A stretch of DNA of 64,000 bases from Butyrivibrio sp. (lineage in GTDB: Bacteria; Bacillota; Clostridia; Lachnospirales; Lachnospiraceae): NCBI GenBank assembly GCA_015056565.1, contig SVGB01000016.1, positions 1 to 64,000 of the forward strand. The letters are read 5' to 3'. How positions within the stretch are numbered: the first letter of the stretch is position 1; every line of letters begins with the position of its first letter. Shown here one piece after another: positions 26,559-35,367 of this stretch. A program made the position numbers and the translations under genes. The notes under the pieces are model-generated. The model did not search any database. It saw only the letters and a list, made by a program, of their open reading frames with translations, and had not been told where the DNA came from.

Positions 26559-27324
26559 GAGTATTGCTATAGCATTTTCGATGTATTCCAGGATTCCCAT
26601 GCCAACCTTTAAGTGGGAGGACCAGGATTATAAGCATGCCATAAGTTTTCTTCCTCTTGTTGGCGCAGTTATAGGGATACTTGTGACAGTTGCAGCTTTT
26701 TTTAAGGAACTGCCTGTATTTGTGCTGACGGTCATACTTGCTCTTATCCCGCTGGTGATAACGGGAGGCTTCCATCTCGACGGATTTATGGATGTGACGG
26801 ATGCCAGGAGCTCTTTTGCTGAAAAAGAAAAGAGCCTAGAGATCATGGAGGACCCGCATATTGGGGCATTCGCAGTAATTGGGCTTGTTAAGCTGGCACT
26901 GGCATGGGGCGGAGCCCTGTACATGGTGGTGGACAGCTTTAGCACCGGCCGTGGGAGGATTGGAGTGTACTGCTATGGCATATCCTTTATGGCTGTAAGG
27001 GCTCTTTGCGGGCTCTGGAGTATTCTTCTTACCAAGGCAAAGGATAGCGGAATGCTGTCAAGGGAAGCTGGCGGCGCTGAGACCTGTGATATCATGCTGC
27101 TTATGGCTCAGCTTGTCTTTGCCATGGCTACATGGGCATTTGCAGATCTGGTATCCTGCCTGGTCTGCTTAGGAGCTCTGGGACTTTTTAGCGTCTATTA
27201 CTGGCGCATGTGTAAAAAGAGATTTGGCGGAGTCACAGGGGATACAGCCGGTTATTTTGTGACCATGGGTGAGCTGGTGGTACTGGTTGCTCTGGCGGCC
27301 CTTGGCCTTGTAGTAAGATTCTGA
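26545..27324 (+). CDS. cobS: Cobalamin synthase (CobS)
   Basis: The product is 259 residues with six or so membrane helices. The start FSMYSRIPMPTFKW, the acidic GGFHLDGFMDVTDARSS motif that binds Mg2+ and GDTAGYFVTMGELVVL are typical of CobS. It joins GDP-cobinamide to the alpha-ribazole (phosphate) in the membrane. The start ATG lies inside the end of cobU. A family A repeat begins on the last base of its stop codon. Confidence 0.95.
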   Translation: MNVIKSIAIAFSMYSRIPMPTFKWEDQDYKHAISFLPLVGAVIGILVTVAAFFKELPVFVLTVILALIPLVITGGFHLDGFMDVTDARSSFAEKEKSLEIMEDPHIGAFAVIGLVKLALAWGGALYMVVDSFSTGRGRIGVYCYGISFMAVRALCGLWSILLTKAKDSGMLSREAGGAETCDIMLLMAQLVFAMATWAFADLVSCLVCLGALGLFSVYYWRMCKKRFGGVTGDTAGYFVTMGELVVLVALAALGLVVRF

Positions 27325-27391
27325 CAAGACACGGGGACGGTTCTACTGTCTCATTGTGCACAACATGACATGGGGACGGTTCTACTGTCAT
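27324..27391. repeat. Repeat, family A (direct form)
   Basis: There are two direct copies of the unit GACAYGGGGACGGTTCTACTGTC, separated by a 16-nt spacer whose core TTGTGCACAA is self-complementary. Unlike the copies at 1 and 9523, the two units point the same way. The element starts on the last base of the cobS stop codon. Confidence 0.92.
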
Positions 27392-27424
27392 GAACATCAA
27401 AAGTTAGGATTAAGAATATAGAAA

Positions 27425-28450
27425 ATGATACTTGAACATTTAATCGGGTTTACTCTGGGAGTCCTTTTGGACCGCATGATTGGTGATCCTCATGGATTTC
27501 CCCATCCAATAAGGCTTATAGGAACTCTTATTGGGTGGCTTGATAGAAAACTGAATTGTCAAAAGGAAGGCGCAGGGCCAGAAGATCAGCTAAGGAAGGA
27601 AAAAAGCAAAAAGAGCGCCCATGGGAAGACTATCTTTTTGGGCGCTGTTACCTGGCTTGTAGTTGTATCTGCAACGGTTTTAGTGACTTTTATCATCATG
27701 TTTTCTGCATATAAGCTCCATGTGGTCATTGGCGTAGTGGTGGAGGCGGTCCTTACCTGCTATATCCTTGCAGCTAAGAGCCTTTCCGACGAGAGCATGG
27801 TAGTTTACAAAAGGATGGAGGCAGATGGCGGCGACCTGACAGAAGCCAGGAAAGCACTGTCAATGATAGTTGGCCGGGATACAGAAAACCTGGATGAAGC
27901 AGCCATCACACGGGCTGTGGTGGAGACTATTGCTGAGAACACCTCAGATGGGGTTATTGCTCCTTTGATCTATACATTTATTGGAGGTCCTGTCCTTGGA
28001 TTTGCCTACAAAGCGGTGAACACCATGGATTCCATGCTGGGGTATCACAATGACAGGTATGAGTATTTTGGCAGGGTGGCAGCCAGGATGGACGATGTGT
28101 TTAACTTTGTTCCTGCAAGACTCAGCGCCCTGATGATGGTGCTTGCGGCCTTTATTGGAGGCAGGGATTACAGTGGGAAAAGAGCTTTCACTGTATTTAA
28201 GCGTGACCGCTATAACCATAAAAGCCCCAACTCAGCCCAGACTGAGAGCGCCTGCGCCGGAGCCCTTGGAGTAAGGCTTGGGGGCGATAGTAGCTACTTT
28301 GGGAAGCTGGTCCACAAGCCCTATATTGGGGATGACACAAGACCTGTTGAAAGGGCAGATATCAAGAGGGCTGCAAGGCTCATGTTCCTTACTGAGTACT
28401 TGTGGGTGGCTGTGCTGCTGGCATTAGGAATATTGTTTGTTGCAACCTGA
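27425..28450 (+). CDS. cbiB: Adenosylcobinamide-phosphate synthase (CbiB)
   Basis: The product is 341 residues with several membrane helices. DRMIGDPHGFPHPIRLIG at the N terminus, ETIAENTSDGVIAPLIYTFIGG, AYKAVNTMDSMLGYHNDRYEYFG and RDRYNHKSPNSAQTESACAGALGVRLGG are CbiB signatures. It attaches the aminopropanol arm (as its phosphate) to cobyric acid. A family A repeat separates it from cobS, and expression likely depends on read-through. Confidence 0.95.
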   Translation: MILEHLIGFTLGVLLDRMIGDPHGFPHPIRLIGTLIGWLDRKLNCQKEGAGPEDQLRKEKSKKSAHGKTIFLGAVTWLVVVSATVLVTFIIMFSAYKLHVVIGVVVEAVLTCYILAAKSLSDESMVVYKRMEADGGDLTEARKALSMIVGRDTENLDEAAITRAVVETIAENTSDGVIAPLIYTFIGGPVLGFAYKAVNTMDSMLGYHNDRYEYFGRVAARMDDVFNFVPARLSALMMVLAAFIGGRDYSGKRAFTVFKRDRYNHKSPNSAQTESACAGALGVRLGGDSSYFGKLVHKPYIGDDTRPVERADIKRAARLMFLTEYLWVAVLLALGILFVAT

Positions 28451-28504
28451 TTGAGGTTAGATAATATTATTATTTATTGGGACTTTGGGAAGTGAGATAG
28501 ATAT

Positions 28505-29578
28505 ATGCTCCACGGCGGTGAAGTTTATGACAAAAAAATAGAGCTGGATTTTTCAGTGAGCTTAAATCCCTGTGGCTGCCCGGATGAGGTGAAAGATGCT
28601 TTGTCTGGGGCTATTTGTGATATAGATAAATATCCTGATTTTGATCAGAGGAAGTTTAGAGAAGCTGTTGCCAGGGCTGAAAATGTGCTTATCAGACCAG
28701 AAAATGTCCTTGGAGGAAATGGCGCTTCTGAACTGCTTGCGGGCATTGTTAATATGCATAGGCCTGTGAAAGCTCTTTTGCCTGTGCCAAGCTTCTATGG
28801 ATATGTTCACGCCCTTTCTATGGCGCCACAGTGCGAGACTTTGACTTATCAGCTCCGGGAAGATAAGGGATTTGAGCTTGATGAGACGTTTGTGGATGAA
28901 ATCACATGTGCCATAGATCTTGTGATCCTTGGTAATCCCAACAATCCCACAGGAAAGTGCATAAAGACAGATGTTTTGGAGGCAGTAATTAAAAAGTGCA
29001 ATGAGACAGGAACTGCGCTAATAGTAGATGAGTGCTTTTTAAGGCTTTCTGAGCATGACACAAGCGCAAGAGAGTACTTGGGCAGTTATGACAAACTCTA
29101 CATAGTTGATGCCTACACCAAGCTCTTTTCAATTCCCGGAGTTCGAGTTGGCTTTTGCCTGTCACAGCCTGAAAACATCGAGAAACTAAGACAATTTTTG
29201 CCAGAGTGGAATATGTCAGTATTTGCCCAGGCAGCAGGAATAGCCTGCGCAAAGACACTTTCTGATGATAAAAAAAGCTTCATGGATAGCACGGCTGAAC
29301 TGATAAGAACTGAGCGGGAATATCTTTCGTCAGAACTTGAGAAGCTTGGTATCAAAGTCTTTGATTCCGATACAAACTTTATCCTAATGCGAATGTCAGA
29401 AGGCCATGACCTATATCATATGCTCCTAAATAATCACATCCTTATTCGTGACGGCAGTACCTTTGAAGGCTTGACAGGTGGCTTTTACCGCATAGCTGTT
29501 AAAGATCATGAATCCAATAAAAGACTGCTACAATTCATGAGAACATACTCTAGGAATCTGCTGTTTGAATTCATTTGA
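28505..29578 (+). CDS. cobD: L-threonine-O-3-phosphate decarboxylase (CobD)
   Basis: The product is 357 residues of the fold-type I PLP aminotransferase family (HisC-like). It starts LHGGEVYDKKIELDFSVSLNPCG as CobD does, and has NPNNPTGK, DECFLRLS and the PLP lysine in the AYTKLFSIPGVRVG segment. It makes the aminopropanol phosphate used by CbiB. It is the last gene of the B12 cluster; the context separates it from histidinol-phosphate aminotransferase. Confidence 0.93.
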   Translation: MLHGGEVYDKKIELDFSVSLNPCGCPDEVKDALSGAICDIDKYPDFDQRKFREAVARAENVLIRPENVLGGNGASELLAGIVNMHRPVKALLPVPSFYGYVHALSMAPQCETLTYQLREDKGFELDETFVDEITCAIDLVILGNPNNPTGKCIKTDVLEAVIKKCNETGTALIVDECFLRLSEHDTSAREYLGSYDKLYIVDAYTKLFSIPGVRVGFCLSQPENIEKLRQFLPEWNMSVFAQAAGIACAKTLSDDKKSFMDSTAELIRTEREYLSSELEKLGIKVFDSDTNFILMRMSEGHDLYHMLLNNHILIRDGSTFEGLTGGFYRIAVKDHESNKRLLQFMRTYSRNLLFEFI

Positions 29579-29792
29579 CTGCTTGTAATACTATAAATCA
29601 TCGAATATTATACGGCTAAAAAACCAAAAGATGATATAAGACGTTGATTTATCTAAAACTTTGGTTAGTCCTACATCTTGATGACAAGACTAGCTTAAAA
29701 AGACGTAATGGAATTTTAAGTAGTTGTCCAAATTATGAAAAACAATGATACAGACGTAATTATTAAGATCAATAAATATTCGTTCCATCAAA

Positions 29793-29832
29793 AAACAGGC
29801 TTGATCAACTATAATGTCGATCAAGCCTGTTT
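29793..29832 (-). terminator. Terminator of the rhamnose operon
   Basis: The 14-bp arms AAACAGGCTTGATC and GATCAAGCCTGTTT surround a 12-nt loop. On the minus strand the stem runs into TTTTTT. The rest of the gap from 29579 shows no gene. Confidence 0.9.
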
Positions 29833-29855
29833 ATACGGTGCTATACCTATTAATA

Positions 29856-30680
29856 TCACTTCTCAAAGAGGAATCTCTCTGGGAGGGTTACGTTAAAGTC
29901 CTTAGCCAGGTTTCTGAAATCTGTAGGAGTGATGGTCTGTCTCTTTGTTCCTGTCATGGAAAGAGTCTTAACAAGGATCTCAGCGGACTTTTCAACTGTG
30001 TGCATAAGTCCGAAGGTGAGGTCAAAGTCCTCTCCTGCAGCGAACATTCCGTGGTGAGCCCAGATTGCAACATCATATTTTTCCATGAGTTTGCTGGTCT
30101 CAACGGCAATCTCTCTGCCGCCTGGAACCATCCAGGGCACAACACCGATTCCATCAGGGAAGACAACAGGGCACTCAGTTGCCATCTCCCAGAGCTCTCT
30201 TGTGAAAGCTTCGTCAGTAAGTGGAAGTACAAAGGTAAGAGCAATGGTGTTTGCTGGATGTGCGTGATAGATAACACGGTACTTTCCGCCAGTCACGCGC
30301 TTTTTAACCTCGTGGTTCATAAGGTGGCTTGGAAGCTCTGAAGTAGGTCTTCCGCCATTTACAAGGCCCCACATGATGCGGTAGTTTTCGCCCTTTTCAT
30401 CAACTTCGATGACGCAGAAGCTGTCCTCTGGCTTAATGATCACATTCCTGAAAAACTTTCCAGAACCTGTAACCATAAAGAATTCTCCTGCAAGGTCAGG
30501 AACAGTAGTGCCGATTGGCTGCCAGTCCCTTGCCTTTAAGTCATCCTTTACCATTTCTACTTCTTCAGGTTTCATCCTGTAGGACAGGTTTCCGCCGTTT
30601 CTCTCATGCCAGCCCTGTTCCCAGCCGTCATTTGCCATGCGGATAAAACCTTGTGTGAATTCAGCATCTAAAACTTTCAT
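29856..30680 (-). CDS. rhaD: Rhamnulose-1-phosphate aldolase (RhaD)
   Basis: The product is 274 residues, the size of E. coli RhaD. It is a class II aldolase of the AraD/FucA fold, with WHERNGGNLSYRM, the GRPTSELPSHL and HAHPANTIALTF zinc-site histidines, and AIWAHHGMFAAGEDF with the third ligand. It splits rhamnulose 1-phosphate into dihydroxyacetone phosphate and lactaldehyde. It is the last gene of rhaB-rhaA-rhaD. Confidence 0.96.
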   Translation of the reverse strand: MKVLDAEFTQGFIRMANDGWEQGWHERNGGNLSYRMKPEEVEMVKDDLKARDWQPIGTTVPDLAGEFFMVTGSGKFFRNVIIKPEDSFCVIEVDEKGENYRIMWGLVNGGRPTSELPSHLMNHEVKKRVTGGKYRVIYHAHPANTIALTFVLPLTDEAFTRELWEMATECPVVFPDGIGVVPWMVPGGREIAVETSKLMEKYDVAIWAHHGMFAAGEDFDLTFGLMHTVEKSAEILVKTLSMTGTKRQTITPTDFRNLAKDFNVTLPERFLFEK

Positions 30681-30710
30681 TTCTCAAATCTCCTCATATT
30701 TACTAAAGTA

Positions 30711-31973
30711 TTATACTCTCCTTGAGAGCACATCTTTCTCATATCTTTCAACTTCTGCAAACCACTCGCCATCGCAAGGAGCCCCGGCGCGCGTGCAGAA
30801 CTCATTCCAAACATCGCCAAATGGCATTGTCTTAAGTTCTTCCTGGCTTACAAGAAGCTTTGTGAAATTCTGGCTATCCTGGAGCTTCTTAAGGTCAGCG
30901 CTTGGTGTGAGAAGTGCATTTAAAAGAGCTTTCTGAGTGTTTCTATATCCTGTCACCCATGCACCAATTCTGTTGATTGAAGCATCAAAGTAATCAAGTG
31001 CCATAAATACAGAGCCATCAAGGCCGCCGCAACGAACGATCTCCTTGGCGATCTCTTTTGTCTCATCATCAAACAGTACAACGTGGTCAGAATCCCAACG
31101 TACAGGTCGTGTGATGTGAAGAGCGATGTTAGGGAAGAAAGACAAAAGTGCAGGGATCTTGTCGCTTACGACCTCTGTTGGGTGGTAGTGACCATTGTCC
31201 ATAAGAGGAATGCACTTGTCCATATGTGTAGCAGCAAAAGTGAGGGTAAACTCAGCACTTCCAACAGTGTAGGACTCAACACCGATACCAAATACCTTGG
31301 ACTCTACGCAGGGCTTAACCTTGTTAAAGTCGAAGGGCTCAGAGAGGATCTGCTCGATAGAATCCTTGTATCTGTCACGAGGGCCTTTTCTGTCTGCAGG
31401 AACATCCTTAAATCCATCGCCTGTCCAGATGTTCATAACGCAGGTCTGGCCAAGCTCCTCAGCAAGATACTGGGAAATCCTTATACATGCCTTTCCGTGG
31501 TCAATCCAGAATTTTCTTGTCTCCTCATCAGGTGAAGCAAGAGTAAGAGGATCACATTTAGGGTGAGAGAAGAAGGTTGGGTTAAAGTCGCATCCAAGGC
31601 CTCTCTCCTTGCAGAAATCCACCCATTTCTTAAAGTGCTTGGGCTCTAATTTGTCTCTGTCAACCCATCCGCCGTTCTCATCGTCAAAGATAGCGTAGCT
31701 GGCGTGAAGGTTCATTTTGGCTTTGCCAGGGATGAGCTTTAAAACTTCACCGATGTCAGCCATGAGCTCCTCTGGAGTTCTTGCTCTTCCAGGGTAGTTA
31801 CCAGTTGTCTGGATACCGCCTGTAAGGGGCTTGTTTGGATCTGTATCAAAACCTCTTACATCGTCGCCCTGCCAGCAGTGAAGTGCGATCTGCACATCCT
31901 TAAGCTTGCTTATTGCTGCTTCTGTGTCGATTCCAATTGCTGCATACTTTTCTTTTGCCTGTTCGTAACTCAT
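30711..31973 (-). CDS. rhaA: L-rhamnose isomerase (RhaA)
   Basis: The product is 420 residues. WQGDDVRGFD, NLHASYAIFDDENGGWVDRD, FNPTFFSHPKCD, NIWTGDG and MDNGHYHPTE match RhaA with its metal ligands. It converts L-rhamnose to L-rhamnulose. The start at 31973 follows GGAGGATC at good spacing; an upstream ATG at 31991 lies before this site and would overlap the rhaB stop. Confidence 0.96.
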   Translation of the reverse strand: MSYEQAKEKYAAIGIDTEAAISKLKDVQIALHCWQGDDVRGFDTDPNKPLTGGIQTTGNYPGRARTPEELMADIGEVLKLIPGKAKMNLHASYAIFDDENGGWVDRDKLEPKHFKKWVDFCKERGLGCDFNPTFFSHPKCDPLTLASPDEETRKFWIDHGKACIRISQYLAEELGQTCVMNIWTGDGFKDVPADRKGPRDRYKDSIEQILSEPFDFNKVKPCVESKVFGIGVESYTVGSAEFTLTFAATHMDKCIPLMDNGHYHPTEVVSDKIPALLSFFPNIALHITRPVRWDSDHVVLFDDETKEIAKEIVRCGGLDGSVFMALDYFDASINRIGAWVTGYRNTQKALLNALLTPSADLKKLQDSQNFTKLLVSQEELKTMPFGDVWNEFCTRAGAPCDGEWFAEVERYEKDVLSRRV

Positions 31974-31990
31974 TTGTGATCCTCCAATCA

Positions 31991-33439
31991 TTAACTTTTA
32001 AATGTCTTTATATCAAAGCTTTCAAATATACAGTTTCGTGCATCTGTAAGATCTGCAAAAATACCAGCCGATATCATTTGGATAACGAGATTTCCTATGG
32101 CTGTGCCCTCTATGGGACCAGCATAGACAGGAAGGGAAGTGGCCTTTGCTGTAAGCTCGTTGAGGTAACCATCCTGACAGCCGCCTCCGATTATGTTGAT
32201 GCCAGTGATCTTTTTGCCAGTGATGTTTTCAATCTCTTTTATTGTGTCTGCGTAGCACTTTGAAAGGCCAAGGTATACGCTCTGCATGATCTCGCCTACA
32301 CTTTCAGGAACCTTTTGTCCCTTTGCCCTGCAGTGATCCTTTATGGCATCGATCATGCTCTCAGGAGATAGAAAAGAGCTGTCGTTTACATCAAGAACTG
32401 TCTCAAAGTCAGAGGACTTTTTAGCTTCTACAATAAGATCAGGGAAGCTGTAGTTTTTGCCGGTAGCGTATTTGCTCTTTTTGCCCTCAACATATTCGCT
32501 TCCGTTAAGCTCACGTCTTATGGACTGGATGATCCACAATCCCATGATGTTCTTAAGGAATCTGTAGCGGTAGAAAGCTCCGCCTTCATTTGTAAGATTC
32601 GCTGCTTTTGCAATATCACTTGTTATGGGGGCTTTGTTCTCTACGCCGAGAAGGCTCCAGGTTCCGCTGGAGAGATATACTGAAGTCTCATCCCTTGCAG
32701 GAACAGAAAGGAAAGCTGAGCCTGTATCGTGGGTTGCGGGTAAGATAACAGTTGATTTAAATCCTACCAGTTCGGAGATATCATCGCTAAAAACTCCAAC
32801 AGTAGTGCCTGGCAGACTTAATGTGCCAAAGAACTTCTCCGGAAGACCAAGCTTTTTAATGATCTCCATATCCCATTTCTTTTCCCTGGCATTTACCAGG
32901 TTGGAAGTGGTGGCATTGGTATACTCCTGTTTCCTGACCCCTGTGAGCCTGTAGTTAAAGTAGTCAGGGATCATGAGAAGACTCAGTGCTTTTTCAAGCT
33001 GCTCAGGGTTTTCTTTTTTAAGAGCAAGGAGCTGATATATGGTGTTAAATAACTGTTTCTGTATGCCAGTTCTTGCGTAGAGCTCCTCTTCAGATATGAA
33101 TCCAGCCAGCTCTTTATCCATATCAGCTGTTCTGTTATCTCTGTAGGCAACTGCGTCTCCTACCATGTTGCCATCTTTATCAAGAAGTACGTAGTCAACA
33201 CCCCAGGTGTCGATTCCCACAGTTTCAGGGATCATGTTCTCTCTTTTGCAGGCCTTTAATCCTTCGATTATCCCATTCCAGAGATTGTCCATATCCCAGA
33301 CCAGATGACCATTTTTCTGCAGCTGTCTGTTTTCAAAGCGGTGGATCTCTTTAAGCTGCATCCGTCCGTTCTCTATCCACCCCATTATGTGCCTTCCACT
33401 GGAGGCTCCGATGTCGATTGCCAGGTAATACCTATTCAT
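31991..33439 (-). CDS. rhaB: Rhamnulokinase (RhaB)
   Basis: The product is 482 residues of the FGGY sugar-kinase family. It has LAIDIGASSGRHIMG (phosphate loop), GIDTWGVDYVLLD, ATHDTGSAFLSVP and GGGCQDGYLNELTA (adenosine site), which are RhaB features. It phosphorylates L-rhamnulose. It is the first gene of the minus-strand operon and diverges from an AraC regulator. No rhamnose transporter or mutarotase is present beside it. Confidence 0.95.
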   Translation of the reverse strand: MNRYYLAIDIGASSGRHIMGWIENGRMQLKEIHRFENRQLQKNGHLVWDMDNLWNGIIEGLKACKRENMIPETVGIDTWGVDYVLLDKDGNMVGDAVAYRDNRTADMDKELAGFISEEELYARTGIQKQLFNTIYQLLALKKENPEQLEKALSLLMIPDYFNYRLTGVRKQEYTNATTSNLVNAREKKWDMEIIKKLGLPEKFFGTLSLPGTTVGVFSDDISELVGFKSTVILPATHDTGSAFLSVPARDETSVYLSSGTWSLLGVENKAPITSDIAKAANLTNEGGAFYRYRFLKNIMGLWIIQSIRRELNGSEYVEGKKSKYATGKNYSFPDLIVEAKKSSDFETVLDVNDSSFLSPESMIDAIKDHCRAKGQKVPESVGEIMQSVYLGLSKCYADTIKEIENITGKKITGINIIGGGCQDGYLNELTAKATSLPVYAGPIEGTAIGNLVIQMISAGIFADLTDARNCIFESFDIKTFKS

Positions 33440-33581
33440 TGCTATACCTCATCTGATATTTTTGATGTAATGCTGTAACACCCCTTATATCATGTTATAA
33501 TATAGAACATCAGTGGGACCTTCTAGAACGAAAACTTATCCAAAATGGAACCTTATTTGATATTTTTATATGGAGAGATGT
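33440..33581. promoter_or_regulatory. Divergent rha promoter region
   Basis: The gap lies between rhaB and the AraC gene. TATAAT at 33496-33501 fits a plus-strand -10 for the regulator, with no good -35. The stretch after it contains TAGAACG-like repeats that might be regulator sites. This is only a pattern; no operator is proven. Confidence 0.35.
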
Positions 33582-34550
33582 ATGAGAAAAGAGATCCTTG
33601 ATCACATCTACAAGATCACAGAGGAAGAAGAGAAGATAATAGCAGGAAACACAGCTATTTCAAAGGAGCTGTACACCTCAGAGGATGAGTTTGTTGTGGA
33701 CTCAGCAAGGCTCCTTGAAAAGGGCAAATTTATTGCCATAAGGCCCCATACCAGGTTTGCTTACTTCCCGGAGCACAGACACAATTATATAGAAATGCTG
33801 GTGATGCTCCAGGGAAGCCTTACCACCAGGATCAAGGACGGGGATACGATAGAATTAAAAACGGGCGATATTTTACTTATGAACCGCCACGCAAGACATG
33901 AGATAATGCCCTGCAGCAGAGATGATCTTGCCATGAACATCATAATCCTCCCGGAGTTCTTTTCACGAAGCAGCGTCTCCTATGACAGGGAAAATATTCT
34001 AAGGGACTTTATCATCGCTTCACTTTCTGAAAAGAACAGGTACAGCGATTTTCTGTTATACCATGCAAGGGGAGTCATAGCTGTTGAGAACCTTATGGAG
34101 AATCTTATCTGGACTCTGACTGTCCATCCAAACGACATGAACCAGGTGGTAAATGGCACCATGGACCTCCTTCTTATGAATCTTGCAGCTCTTTCTGCTG
34201 ACACCTTAAAGGACATGAGATCAAAGGGGCAGAATATCACCATAGCAGCCCTTGAGTACATAGATCACAATTATAAAGATGGAAGTCTTGAGGAACTTGC
34301 GAAAAAGACAGGCTATACCACAGCCCACCTCAGCAGACTTTTAAAAAATAACACCGGTAATAATTTTAAGCAGCTCCTACAGCAAAGGAAGCTGCAGCAA
34401 GCTGCTTATTATTTAGAGAACACCACTCTTACAACAGAGCGGATAATAGAAAACATTGGTTATGAAAACAGTGCATACTTCTACAAGAAGTTTGCAGAGA
34501 GATATGGATGCCCGCCAAGAGAATATAGAAAAAAGCATCAGTTATCTTAA
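33582..34550 (+). CDS. AraC-family regulator, likely of rhamnose use
   Basis: The product is 322 residues. An N-terminal cupin sensor (about 60-150) includes the EHRHNYIEMLVMLQG and GDILLMNRHARHEI strands. A C-terminal AraC double HTH (about 220-320) ends GYENSAYFYKKFAERYGCPPREYRKK. The start at 33582 has GGAGAG upstream. Divergence from rhaBAD suggests it activates that operon with rhamnose or rhamnulose. The 3' end overlaps the convergent gene by 9 bp. Confidence 0.85.
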   Translation: MRKEILDHIYKITEEEEKIIAGNTAISKELYTSEDEFVVDSARLLEKGKFIAIRPHTRFAYFPEHRHNYIEMLVMLQGSLTTRIKDGDTIELKTGDILLMNRHARHEIMPCSRDDLAMNIIILPEFFSRSSVSYDRENILRDFIIASLSEKNRYSDFLLYHARGVIAVENLMENLIWTLTVHPNDMNQVVNGTMDLLLMNLAALSADTLKDMRSKGQNITIAALEYIDHNYKDGSLEELAKKTGYTTAHLSRLLKNNTGNNFKQLLQQRKLQQAAYYLENTTLTTERIIENIGYENSAYFYKKFAERYGCPPREYRKKHQLS

Positions 34551-35186
34551 AATGCTATATCCAAAGCTGTTTACAAGGGCATCAATTGGCTGTCCTGCTT
34601 TACAGAGAGGACACTCCTGAGGTGGATAGGAGTGGTAGTTTGGTATTTCTTCCGGATGGAATACGGATAAAACAGGGATTCCTTCAACCTCTTTTACAGC
34701 GCTAAAAATAGCACATGCTCCGGAAACAGTAGCGCCATAGTAGCGAACTCCGTCCATGAGACCTTCCAGTGTAAGGCCTGTTGCAAGTGAACCCATCAGG
34801 ATCAGAACATTTTTACCTCTGATGGCCAGCTGGAGATTATCCCTGAAGATTATCTGCCCGTTAGGCGCATACTCAGGAGCAAGAACGTAGATCGTTTTGT
34901 GGGCGTTGGTGTTGAGAACTCCGGCTTTGGTAAGTTCTTCAGCCAGGTAAGTACCAATAACTTCAGTTCCATCAGCGCACAAAATAGTATCAACTGGAGT
35001 TCCGAAAGTGTAGTGCATTGCCAGAGCACTGGCCACGCCATGAGCTTCATTACATCTGGTCTTGAGGGTGCCAATTTCCATGTAGTTTGTGATGTGAGAA
35101 TGGGTGGTAGCGTAGTGCCCGGGAATGATCTTAAGAGCAACATTTGAATTCATTGATGCAGGTATTTTTTGATATTCACTTAGCAT
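34542..35186 (-). CDS. Phosphoribosyltransferase-like protein
   Basis: The product is 214 residues, the size of orotate phosphoribosyltransferase, and the strand order fits a type I PRTase fold. However, the PRPP-binding loop, which normally has two acidic residues (VEDVITTGGT-like), reads VLILMGSLATGLTLEG here, so catalysis as a normal PRTase is doubtful. A C-terminal CPLC pair may bind metal. GGGGGA precedes the start. Function is unknown; possibilities are a divergent transferase or a ligand-sensing relative. Confidence 0.55.
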   Translation of the reverse strand: MLSEYQKIPASMNSNVALKIIPGHYATTHSHITNYMEIGTLKTRCNEAHGVASALAMHYTFGTPVDTILCADGTEVIGTYLAEELTKAGVLNTNAHKTIYVLAPEYAPNGQIIFRDNLQLAIRGKNVLILMGSLATGLTLEGLMDGVRYYGATVSGACAIFSAVKEVEGIPVLSVFHPEEIPNYHSYPPQECPLCKAGQPIDALVNSFGYSILR

Positions 35187-35367
35187 AAGCAGATCCCCCT
35201 TTCATATATTAATCAGTATAACATAATCCGAAATTCGAAAAAACAAATCCGCAAGATCTGAATATTTTTTGATAAAAGACATCAAAAAATAGATAGCACA
35301 GCAGGGTAAATGATTGTATAATACAGTTTAATTGTACGTGATTCATTTTTTATAGGAGGCAAAAGAA
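35187..35367. promoter_or_regulatory. Divergent promoter region with hairpin, upstream of ddh
   Basis: A perfect 11-bp inverted repeat (TATTTTTTGAT and ATCAAAAAATA, 7-nt loop) occupies 35263-35291. A TATAAT at 35317-35322 lies 46 bp before the ddh start and is a likely -10. The hairpin could be an operator. Confidence 0.45.

Noticed and set aside
27324..27424. Second cobalamin riboswitch before cbiB
   Set aside because: The gap holds only the family A repeat; no B12 box or other riboswitch block is present.
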